Origin: an uncultured Eubacteriales bacterium
GTDB taxonomy: Bacteria; Bacillota; Clostridia; Oscillospirales; Oscillospiraceae
Direction of reading: 5' to 3'
Assembly: GCA_900544705.1 (NCBI GenBank)
Contig: UQWH01000017.1
Coordinates: 1 to 35,693, forward strand
DNA length: 35,693 nucleotides
Shown here: piece after piece, positions 1-5,509 of the stretch
Layout: the number at the start of each line of letters is the position of its first letter
Numbering within the stretch: position 1 is the stretch's first letter
The notes under the pieces: model-generated
What the model saw: only the letters and a program-made list of their open reading frames with translations
Databases searched by the model: none
Told to the model about the DNA's origin: nothing
Position numbers and translations under genes: made by a program

Positions 1-125
1 GCAACGAATGCAAGCAAAGAAACTACAACACGATGAAGAACAAGAAGAACGACCCCGACCGTCTCGAAATGAAGAAGTATTGCAGGTTCTGCAGAAAGCA
101 TACCGTTCATACCGAAACAAAGTGA
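1..125 (+). CDS. rpmG: 50S ribosomal protein L33, 3' part
   Basis: Only the C-terminal 40 codons lie in the window; the 5' end is cut by the window edge and the reading frame begins at base 3. The visible protein has the L33 pattern: NECKQRNYNT, then a Lys/Asn-rich stretch, then KKYCRFCRKHTVHTETK, ending at TGA 123-125. Two CxxC-type pairs (the first truncated to one visible Cys, then CRFC) fit the zinc-binding form of L33. L33 is a small large-subunit ribosomal protein. It lies just ahead of secE-nusG, as in many Firmicutes, so it is probably in the same transcription unit. Confidence 0.93.
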   Translation, partial: NECKQRNYNTMKNKKNDPDRLEMKKYCRFCRKHTVHTETK

Positions 126-141
126 TGAAAGGGTGAAAACA

Positions 142-372
142 ATGGCAGAAACGAATAAAAAACCGAATTTCTTCGTCCGCACCGGCAAGCGTCTTGCCAA
201 ATGGTTCCGCGAAATGAAGAGCGAGCTGAAGAAGGTCGTCTGGCCCTCCGGCAAGCAGCTTCTGAACAACACCCTTGTCGTTCTCGTTTCCGTTCTGATC
301 GTCGGCATCATTGTTTGCCTGTTCGATCTTCTGGCCGGCTTTGGCATTGACCTGCTTGGCAAGCTGTTCTGA
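142..372 (+). CDS. secE: Preprotein translocase subunit SecE
   Basis: SecE is the small essential subunit of the SecYEG protein-export channel. The product is 76 residues with a basic amphipathic cytoplasmic part (KRLAKWFREMKSELKKVVWP, the conserved SecE signature) followed by one membrane segment (about LLNNTLVVLVSVLIVGIIVCL). ATG 142 is preferred because AAAGGG at 128-133 lies 8 bases upstream; a GTG at 133 in the same frame would overlap that site and add three residues. It sits 5 bases ahead of nusG, the standard bacterial pairing, and is probably cotranscribed with rpmG, nusG and the L11-L1 genes. Confidence 0.95.
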   Translation: MAETNKKPNFFVRTGKRLAKWFREMKSELKKVVWPSGKQLLNNTLVVLVSVLIVGIIVCLFDLLAGFGIDLLGKLF

Positions 373-377
373 TCGCC

Positions 378-902
378 ATGGCAGAAGGTGCAAAGTGGTA
401 TGTTGTTCATACCTATTCCGGTTATGAAAACACCGTAAAAGCAACCATTGAAAAGACAGTTGAAACGCGCCAGCTCCAGGACATCATCCATCAGGTCTCC
501 ATCCCGATGGAAACCGTCACCGAGATCACGGACAACGGCCCGAAAACCTACGATCGCAAGGTTTTCCCCGGCTATGTGCTGATCAAGATGGTCATGACGG
601 ATGAGGCCTGGTACATCGTCAAGAATGTCCGCGGTGTCACCGGGTTTGTCAGCTCCGGCACCAAGCCCACGCCCCTGACGGAGGACGAAGTCTATCAGCT
701 CGGCGTTGAGAAGCGAGAAGTCGTCGTCGGCTACGCCGTTGGCGATACCGTCCGCGTCATGGACGGCCCGCTGACCGGATTCAACGGCATTGTCGAAATG
801 CTCGACATCGAAAAGAACAAGGTTCGCGTGACCGTTTCCATGTTCGGCCGCGAAACGCCCGTCGAGCTGGAGCTCGATCAGGTCGAAGCCGTCTCCGACT
901 GA
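378..902 (+). CDS. nusG: Transcription termination/antitermination factor NusG
   Basis: NusG binds RNA polymerase and modulates pausing, termination and transcription-translation coupling. The 174-residue protein has the NGN domain from the start (KWYVVHTYSGYE, then the conserved KVFPGYVLIKM near residue 60 and NVRGVTGFV near 85) and a C-terminal KOW domain (VGDTVRVMDGPLTGFNGIVE, about 121-140). Length and domain order are normal. It starts 5 bases after secE without a strong Shine-Dalgarno sequence, so translation is probably coupled to secE. It is followed by the rplK leader. Confidence 0.97.
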   Translation: MAEGAKWYVVHTYSGYENTVKATIEKTVETRQLQDIIHQVSIPMETVTEITDNGPKTYDRKVFPGYVLIKMVMTDEAWYIVKNVRGVTGFVSSGTKPTPLTEDEVYQLGVEKREVVVGYAVGDTVRVMDGPLTGFNGIVEMLDIEKNKVRVTVSMFGRETPVELELDQVEAVSD

Positions 903-916
903 TCCGGCAGCAAAAC

Positions 917-963
917 GTGGGAGGGGTTCTCCCCGCCAAAAATACGCTCCTGCGTATCACCAC
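917..963 (+). promoter_or_regulatory. Candidate L1-binding mRNA site upstream of rplK
   Basis: The RNA would start GUGGGAGGGG, fold UUCU as a small loop closed by GGGG/CCCC, and end AUCACCAC, with outer pairing GUGG (917-920) to CCAC (960-963). The same outer parts recur before rplA at 1426-1451. This copy carries an extra internal hairpin, ATACG/CGTAT at about 942-956. GUGGGAGG and a later AUACCAC also occur in the L1 stalk of 23S rRNA, so this looks like an rRNA mimic used for autoregulation by L1. Binding is inferred. Confidence 0.65.
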
Positions 964-985
964 ATTCTATTTGGAGGTGCTTATC

Positions 986-1411
986 ATGGCACAGAAAGTT
1001 ACTGGTTATATCAAGCTTCAGATTCCTGCTGCGAAGGCTACCGCGTCGCCCCCTGTCGGCCCGGCCCTCGGCCAGCACGGCGTCAATATCGCACAGTTCA
1101 TCAAAGAGTTCAATGAGCGCACGAAGGATCAGGCCGGCTTCAAGATCCCGGTCATCATCACGGTCTATGCCGACCGCAGCTTCTCCTTCGTAACCAAGAC
1201 TCCTCCGACCCCCACCCTCATCCTCAAGACCATCGGTCAGGACAAGGGCTCCGGCGTTCCCAACAAGGATAAGGTCGGCACCATCACCACCGCACAGCTT
1301 CGCGAGATCGCTGAGAAGAAAATGCCCGACCTCACCGCCGCCACCATCGAGGCCGCGATGAGCCAGGTTGCCGGCACCTGCCGCAGCATGGGTATCGTTG
1401 TTGTCGACTGA
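986..1411 (+). CDS. rplK: 50S ribosomal protein L11
   Basis: L11 binds the GTPase-associated region of 23S rRNA and supports factor-dependent GTP hydrolysis. The 141-residue protein starts MAQKVTGYIKLQIPAAKATA and contains PPVGPALGQHGVNIAQF and the C-terminal RNA-binding segment ending GTCRSMGIVVVD, all typical. ATG 986 is chosen because TTGGAGGTG at 971-979 gives a strong ribosome-binding site; the frame is open further upstream, but that extension covers the leader and has no L11 similarity. It is followed by rplA after a second L1-type site. Confidence 0.97.
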   Translation: MAQKVTGYIKLQIPAAKATASPPVGPALGQHGVNIAQFIKEFNERTKDQAGFKIPVIITVYADRSFSFVTKTPPTPTLILKTIGQDKGSGVPNKDKVGTITTAQLREIAEKKMPDLTAATIEAAMSQVAGTCRSMGIVVVD

Positions 1412-1425
1412 TTGCAGTCGCATAT

Positions 1426-1451
1426 GTGGGAGGATTATTCCGCATCACCAC
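1426..1451 (+). promoter_or_regulatory. Candidate L1-binding mRNA site upstream of rplA
   Basis: A compact copy of the element before rplK: GTGGGAGG, a short ATTAT loop flanked by GGA/TCC, then GC and ATCACCAC. GUGG (1426-1429) pairs with CCAC (1448-1451). It ends 5 bases before the AAGGAGG ribosome-binding site of rplA, so L1 bound here could block rplA translation. The match to the 23S L1 stalk (GUGGGAGG and AUACCAC) is from knowledge of that rRNA; function is inferred. Confidence 0.68.
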
Positions 1452-1470
1452 TTTAAGGAGGATTTAACAA

Positions 1471-2160
1471 GTGTTTAGAGGTAAAAAATATAAGGATAGC
1501 GCGAAGCAGATCGACCGCTCCGTGCAGTATGAAGTTCCCGATGCGCTGGCGCTGGTCGTGAAGACCGCTCCGGCAAAGTTCGACGAAACCGTCGAGATCC
1601 ACATCAAGCTGGGCGTTGACTCCCGTCATGCCGATCAGCAGGTCCGCGGCGCCATCGTTCTTCCGAACGGCACCGGCAAGACCCGCAAGGTTCTGGTCTT
1701 TGCGAAGGACGCAAAGGTCGACGAAGCCAAAGAGGCCGGCGCTGACTATGTCGGCGGCATGGAGCTCGTGGAAAAGATCACCAAGGAAAACTGGTTCGAC
1801 TTCGACGTCGTCGTTGCTTCCCCGGATATGATGGGTATCGTCGGCCGTCTTGGTAAGGTCCTCGGCCCGAAGGGCCTGATGCCCTCCCCCAAGGCCGGCA
1901 CCGTTACTCCGAACGTCGCGGCTGCGGTCAAGGAGATCAAAGCCGGTAAGATCGAGTACCGTCTGGACAAGACCAACATCATCCACTGCCCCATCGGCAA
2001 GGTTTCCTTCGGCGCTGAAAAGCTGACCGAGAACCTGAACACCCTGCTCGGCGCCGTTATCAAGGCAAAGCCGGCAGCAGCCAAGGGCCAGTATATCCGC
2101 TCCTGTGTCGTCGCCTCCACCATGGGCCCCGGCATCAAGGTCAATACTGCGAAGCTGTAA
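1471..2160 (+). CDS. rplA: 50S ribosomal protein L1
   Basis: L1 forms the mobile stalk at the E site of the large subunit and in many bacteria represses its own L11-L1 mRNA. The 229-residue product starts at GTG 1471 behind AAGGAGG (1456-1462), with a normal L1 N-terminus (MFRGKKYKDSAKQIDRS). It contains GVDSRHADQQVRGAIVLPNGTGK, here noted as residues about 50-72, and the central LGKVLGPKGLMPSPKAGTV signature (about 127-145). Length is normal. The transcription unit closes with a hairpin terminator at 2165-2200. Confidence 0.97.
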   Translation: MFRGKKYKDSAKQIDRSVQYEVPDALALVVKTAPAKFDETVEIHIKLGVDSRHADQQVRGAIVLPNGTGKTRKVLVFAKDAKVDEAKEAGADYVGGMELVEKITKENWFDFDVVVASPDMMGIVGRLGKVLGPKGLMPSPKAGTVTPNVAAAVKEIKAGKIEYRLDKTNIIHCPIGKVSFGAEKLTENLNTLLGAVIKAKPAAAKGQYIRSCVVASTMGPGIKVNTAKL

Positions 2161-2164
2161 TGCA

Positions 2165-2200
2165 AAAATCCTCTCTGGGCAGCCGCTCAGAGAGGATTTT
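2165..2200 (+). terminator. Intrinsic terminator after rplA
   Basis: A 13-bp perfect stem, AAAATCCTCTCTG (2165-2177) with CAGAGAGGATTTT (2188-2200), around a 10-base loop. The arm itself supplies the final T run. It ends the secE-to-rplA unit. Confidence 0.85.
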
Positions 2201-2212
2201 GGGTTAATATGG

Positions 2213-2437
2213 ATGGACAGATTAAGACCGCTCCGGAAGCAGTGCGGCATCACGCAGGTGAAAATGCAGATGCTCACGGGCATCGACCAGAGTGACTACT
2301 CAAAAATTGAAAGCGGCAAGTGTTATTACACCTTTGAGCAGTGCAGACGCATCGCGCTTGCACTCGGCACGAGCATGGACTATCTCGCCGGGATCACCGA
2401 CGATCCTAGACCGTATCCGCGCGGAAAAGGCTTCTGA
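2213..2437 (+). CDS. Small XRE-family DNA-binding regulator
   Basis: A 74-residue protein consisting almost only of a Cro/CI-type helix-turn-helix: LRPLRKQCGITQVKMQMLTG, DQSDYSKIESGK, then an aromatic turn (YYTFEQCRRIALALGTSMDYLAG). This is the usual XRE layout in which the recognition helix precedes the KIE-G motif. ATG 2213 starts at the domain boundary; the frame is open upstream but that part crosses the rplA terminator and shows no similarity. The ribosome-binding site is weak (GGG at 2201-2203). No partner toxin is adjacent. It lies alone between the L11-L1 and L10-L12 units, so it may depend on readthrough or a weak promoter. Target DNA is unknown. Confidence 0.75.
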   Translation: MDRLRPLRKQCGITQVKMQMLTGIDQSDYSKIESGKCYYTFEQCRRIALALGTSMDYLAGITDDPRPYPRGKGF

Positions 2438-2472
2438 ACCGCAATATTTGCAATAAAAACGCAAAAAAGTTC

Positions 2473-2500
2473 TTGACAATCCGGGTTTATCTGCTATAAT
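2473..2500 (+). promoter_or_regulatory. Sigma-A promoter of rplJ-rplL
   Basis: TTGACA (2473-2478), 16-base spacer, TATAAT (2495-2500), with TGC just before the -10 (extended -10). Both hexamers are perfect consensus, as expected for ribosomal protein genes. Confidence 0.93.
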
Positions 2501-2506
2501 AGACAA

Positions 2507-2619
2507 GGTTGCCGAAGACAGCAGGAGGCTATATGCCGTAACGACACAAATCCTGCCGAGGTTGCATGAACTTATGATGTTTTTGCGTCCTCATGTCTTT
2601 TCGGCATGAGGATTTTTTT
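2507..2619 (+). ncRNA. L10 ribosomal-protein leader RNA
   Basis: The transcript leader contains GAAGACAGCAGGAGGC followed by AAATCCTGCCGAGGTTGC, the paired core of the L10 leader that binds the L10(L12)4 complex in Firmicutes. CAGGA and TCCTG form the conserved stem around an internal loop. It ends in an intrinsic terminator (2588-2619) immediately before the rplJ ribosome-binding site, so excess L10-L12 probably promotes termination. The leader identity rests on recognised motifs; the mechanism is from the family. Confidence 0.85.
2588..2619 (+). terminator. Attenuator terminator in rplJ leader
   Basis: TCCTCATG (2588-2595) pairs with CATGAGGA (2605-2612), followed by seven T (2613-2619). 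It lies between promoter and rplJ, so it must be conditional. Confidence 0.88.
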
Positions 2620-2634
2620 CGGAGGTGACACACA

Positions 2635-3171
2635 TTGCCCAATTCCAAGGTACTCGAAAGCAAAAAGGCAATTGTTGATGCGCTGACCCAGAAGCTGCAG
2701 GGTTCCACCGCTGCTGTTTTTGTGGACTACAAGGGCATCACTGTCGCAAAGGATACCGAGCTTCGCAATCAGTTCCGTGAGGCTGGCGTGGAATACACCG
2801 TCGTCAAGAACACGCTCACTCGCTTCGCCGCCAACAAGGCTGGCTACACCGAGTTCGACGAGCTGCTCAACGGCACGACCGCTCTCGCCACCACCACCGG
2901 TGACCCCATTGCCCCGGCTCGCATCATCTGCGAATTTGCCAAGAAGAACAAGGACGCTCTGAAGATCAAGGGCGGCTTTGTGGAAGGTTCCGTTCTGTCC
3001 GTCGATCAGCTCAAGGGCTTCGGCGAACTGCCCAGCAAGGATGCGCTGATTGCTCAGGTTCTCGGCACGTTCCTCGCTCCGATCTCCGCACTGGCCTTCT
3101 GCCTCGACCAGATCCGTCAGCAGAAGGAAGGCCCCGCTCCTGCCGCCGAAGAGGCCCCCGCAGAAGCCTAA
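2635..3171 (+). CDS. rplJ: 50S ribosomal protein L10
   Basis: L10 anchors L7/L12 dimers to the ribosome as the base of the stalk. The 178-residue protein has the usual N-terminus (PNSKVLESKKAIVDALTQKL), the AAVFVDYKGITVAK strand and VKNTLTRFAA helix, and a C-terminal helix for L12 binding (FLAPISALAFCLDQIRQQKEG). It starts with TTG at 2635, placed 6 bases after a strong GGAGGTGA (2621-2628). The next gene, rplL, follows 34 bases downstream. Regulation is by the L10 leader and its attenuator. Confidence 0.96.
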   Translation: MPNSKVLESKKAIVDALTQKLQGSTAAVFVDYKGITVAKDTELRNQFREAGVEYTVVKNTLTRFAANKAGYTEFDELLNGTTALATTTGDPIAPARIICEFAKKNKDALKIKGGFVEGSVLSVDQLKGFGELPSKDALIAQVLGTFLAPISALAFCLDQIRQQKEGPAPAAEEAPAEA

Positions 3172-3205
3172 TCAACCATTAAAAACACATTAGGAGGATT
3201 TTACA

Positions 3206-3577
3206 ATGTCTGAAAAAATCGCTGCTCTGATCGAAGAAGTTAAGGGCCTTTCCGTTCTGGAACTGGCTGAGCTCGTTCATGCTCTGGAAGATACCTTCGG
3301 CGTTTCCGCCGCTGCTGCCGCTGTCGCCGCTCCCGCTGCCGGCGCTGCCGAGGCTGTCGAAGAGAAGACCGAGTTCGATGTCGTCCTGAAGGAGTGCGGC
3401 GCGAACAAGATCGCTGTCATCAAGGTTATCCGCGCTCTGACCGGCCTCGGCCTGAAGGAAGCGAAGGAAATCGCCGACAACTGCCCGAAGACCCTGAAGG
3501 AAGCCATCTCCAAGGAAGACGCCGAGAAGATCGTCAACGATCTGAAGGAAGCCGGCGCTACCGCAGAGCTGAAGTAA
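3206..3577 (+). CDS. rplL: 50S ribosomal protein L7/L12
   Basis: L7/L12 is the multi-copy stalk protein that recruits translation GTPases. The 123-residue protein has the N-terminal dimerisation domain (EKIAALIEEVKGLSVLELAE), an Ala-rich hinge (about residues 32-50), and the C-terminal domain with KIAVIKVIRALTGLGLKEAK (about 69-88). AGGAGG at 3192-3197 precedes ATG 3206. Length is normal. It ends the transcription unit; rpoB does not follow, unlike the common order in many bacteria. Confidence 0.97.
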   Translation: MSEKIAALIEEVKGLSVLELAELVHALEDTFGVSAAAAAVAAPAAGAAEAVEEKTEFDVVLKECGANKIAVIKVIRALTGLGLKEAKEIADNCPKTLKEAISKEDAEKIVNDLKEAGATAELK

Positions 3578-3592
3578 TTCTTTTTCAAGCAA

Positions 3593-3628
3593 AACCCGGA
3601 ACAGTTTTTACTGTTCCGGGTTCTTTTT
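3593..3628. terminator. Terminator between rplL and lipoprotein gene
   Basis: AACCCGGAACAGT (3593-3605) pairs with ACTGTTCCGGGTT (3610-3622), followed by CTTTTTAT. The convergent lipoprotein gene ends at 3627, and the reverse strand reads GGGTTTTGC after the stem, so it may work in both directions. Confidence 0.88.
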
Positions 3629-4025
3629 ATTTCTTTGTGATCAGAATCCCCAGTTCTCCGTCGGTATAGGCAATGCTCAGGCAAGTCTGCCCCTTTTGCA
3701 GCAGCGTCCCGACGGAAACATCGTTTCCCTCTCCCGCGACCTCCGCATAGCCCTGCAATTTCAGGAGGTCAACATAGGCCGCCGAATCCTCCATCGAAAT
3801 TCCCCGCAGGAATACCGCATAGCGTCCGTTCGACGTGCTGTCGAGCACATAGTCCGGCGTTCCCGCCTGCGGCTGCGGAATCTGCGCGGTGAACTCATTT
3901 TCCGGCCAAGTAGTAATCGCTTCCGGCGTCGTATCGGCAAGATTCCAACCCGTGTCCTGCGGTGCCGTCTGCGCGCAGCCCGTCAGCAGGAGAAGGCAGG
4001 CCGCCAAGATCCAGAGTTTTTTCAT
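3627..4025 (-). CDS. Putative lipoprotein of unknown function
   Basis: A 132-residue secreted lipoprotein: basic MKK start, hydrophobic core and lipobox LLTGC (Cys at about 17), so it is probably lipidated and held on the outer face of the membrane. The mature part has ITTWPENEFTAQIPQPQAG, a short beta-rich domain (YAVFLRGISMEDSAAYVDLL, LSIAYTDGELGILITKK). I recognise the style of short Firmicute lipoproteins with a PENE(F/Y)T(A)QIP motif but cannot give a function. Its ATG overlaps the stop of a small upstream membrane ORF (ATGA), and both follow the sugar transporter gene, so it is the last gene of that operon. A role linked to sugar uptake is only a guess from position. Confidence 0.75.
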   Translation of the reverse strand: MKKLWILAACLLLLTGCAQTAPQDTGWNLADTTPEAITTWPENEFTAQIPQPQAGTPDYVLDSTSNGRYAVFLRGISMEDSAAYVDLLKLQGYAEVAGEGNDVSVGTLLQKGQTCLSIAYTDGELGILITKK

Positions 4026-4129
4026 TTTTTAACCTTCTTTCTGTGCCAGATCCCCAGCGAAACTGCCGCTATTCCGAGCAGGGCCGCAAGAAGCAGCAGC
4101 CACTGCCCGGTCGCGAGTGCACAGGCCAC
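4022..4129 (-). CDS. Small membrane peptide (35 residues)
   Basis: A short frame read from GTG 4129 encodes 35 residues: a short polar start, one strongly hydrophobic segment (QWLLLLAALLGIAAVSLGIW), and a basic tail (HRKKVKK). This is one inner-membrane span with the basic end cytoplasmic by the positive-inside rule. The stop overlaps the start of the lipoprotein gene (ATGA), and the GTG is 12 bases after the transporter stop, so the spacing fits an operon with coupled translation. The Shine-Dalgarno sequence is weak. The layout also resembles the end of a sortase-anchored protein (membrane span plus basic tail) but there is no LPxTG. Function unknown. Confidence 0.45.
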   Translation of the reverse strand: MACALATGQWLLLLAALLGIAAVSLGIWHRKKVKK

Positions 4130-4141
4130 TTTTTTACTTCT

Positions 4142-5509
4142 TTACTTTGCCGCTTCCTCGCGGGTTTTGAGATCATCAAGCATCTTCGTGTAGAATTCCT
4201 CGCTGATTTTGTATTTCGCGCGGTAGATCACATACCCCGCGACGATGAGCACCAGCGGGATGATGAACATCGCGATCTTGACCGTCATCTTGCCGGAAGC
4301 GTCGATCATCTCCGCCGCGGCGTCGCTGTCGCTGCTCTTGATGCCGGCGATGATCACAGAAAGGGAGATCAGGCCGGTCGAGAGCGCGCCGCCGATTTTA
4401 TTGACCAGCGGCTGGATGGAGAAGGTGATGGACTCCGTGCGGCGGCCGAGCTTCCACTGGCCGTATTCGATCGTGTCCGCAAGGAACATCAGCATCAGCA
4501 GCTGAATAAACGCCTGCCCGATGAAGATGATGACCGCAGAAACCGCGATGAGCACGAGGGAATGCTCCGCAAAGAAGAACAGCGCGTAGCCCGCGATGAC
4601 CAGCGCCGTCGCACCGGTGTAGAGCTGGTGGCGGTTGAAGCGCTTGGAAAAGAGCGGGAAGATCACCAGTGCCACGAGCTGCGCCACGCCGCAGACCGCC
4701 GCAAGGACGGCATAGAGGTCGATGTTGCCGAAGATGTACTGCATATAATAGGTCGCAAAACCGGTCGTCGTGCAGTAGCCGACCATGAACAGTCCCATAG
4801 CCAGCGTCGTCCACATGAGCTGATCGTTCTTGACGAGCGCGTGCCACATATCCTTGAGCGTGATCTTTTCTTCGTCCTCGCCGCCGACAATGTGCTTTTC
4901 CTTCACGCCGAAGATCGGGAAGCAGAGGAAGCCCAGATACACCACGCTGACCGCGCAGGCGACGAGCATCCAGCTTCTCTGGGTGTTGCCCAGCGCCTTG
5001 GTGATGGGCTGCCAGCCGACCATGATGATGTACATACCGATGTTGGCGCAGATACGGGCGAACGCGCCGTACTTCTCGCGCTGCTTCTGATCCTGCGTCA
5101 GTGCGGGCAGCAGCGTCCAGTAGGCGATGTCGTTAATGCCGTAGCTGATGTCCCAGAGGATGTAGGCGACGGCAAAGAAGATGACGTAGGCCGTCCCAGT
5201 GCCGATGTTGCCAAAGAGGATCAGGTAAAAAACTACGCTCAGAACGCCGCCGACCAGAATGGCGGGCTTGAACTTACCCCATTTCGTATGGATATTGTCG
5301 ATGACCAGACCGGTGATGGGGTCGTTGAGCGCGTCGGCAATGCGCAGGACGGACAGCACCAGACTGACCGATGCAAACACCTTCAGCGGAAGCGACAGCA
5401 CATTGGACAGGAAGTACAGCAGCGCATTGGCCTCAAAGGAATAGAACATATCCCTGCCGATCGTGCCGAGGCCGAAGCAGTATTTGTTGCGGCGGTCAAG
5501 ATTCTTCAT
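4142..5509 (-). CDS. GPH-family sugar:cation symporter (MelB type)
   Basis: A 455-residue, 12-span major facilitator of the glycoside-pentoside-hexuronide:cation family. Typical signs are the N-terminal KYCFGLGTIGRDMFYSFEAN, the DALNDPITGLVIDN motif in the first half (Asp residues that bind the cation in MelB), the loop WGKFKPAILVG, and FLADTIEYGQWKLGRRTES in the C-terminal half. It probably imports a small glycoside or oligosaccharide with Na+ or H+. The start lies 14 bases inside the end of the GH36 gene, so translation is coupled and the substrate is probably an alpha-galactoside or beta-glucoside handled by the two upstream enzymes. Exact substrate cannot be read from sequence. Confidence 0.88.
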   Translation of the reverse strand: MKNLDRRNKYCFGLGTIGRDMFYSFEANALLYFLSNVLSLPLKVFASVSLVLSVLRIADALNDPITGLVIDNIHTKWGKFKPAILVGGVLSVVFYLILFGNIGTGTAYVIFFAVAYILWDISYGINDIAYWTLLPALTQDQKQREKYGAFARICANIGMYIIMVGWQPITKALGNTQRSWMLVACAVSVVYLGFLCFPIFGVKEKHIVGGEDEEKITLKDMWHALVKNDQLMWTTLAMGLFMVGYCTTTGFATYYMQYIFGNIDLYAVLAAVCGVAQLVALVIFPLFSKRFNRHQLYTGATALVIAGYALFFFAEHSLVLIAVSAVIIFIGQAFIQLLMLMFLADTIEYGQWKLGRRTESITFSIQPLVNKIGGALSTGLISLSVIIAGIKSSDSDAAAEMIDASGKMTVKIAMFIIPLVLIVAGYVIYRAKYKISEEFYTKMLDDLKTREEAAK

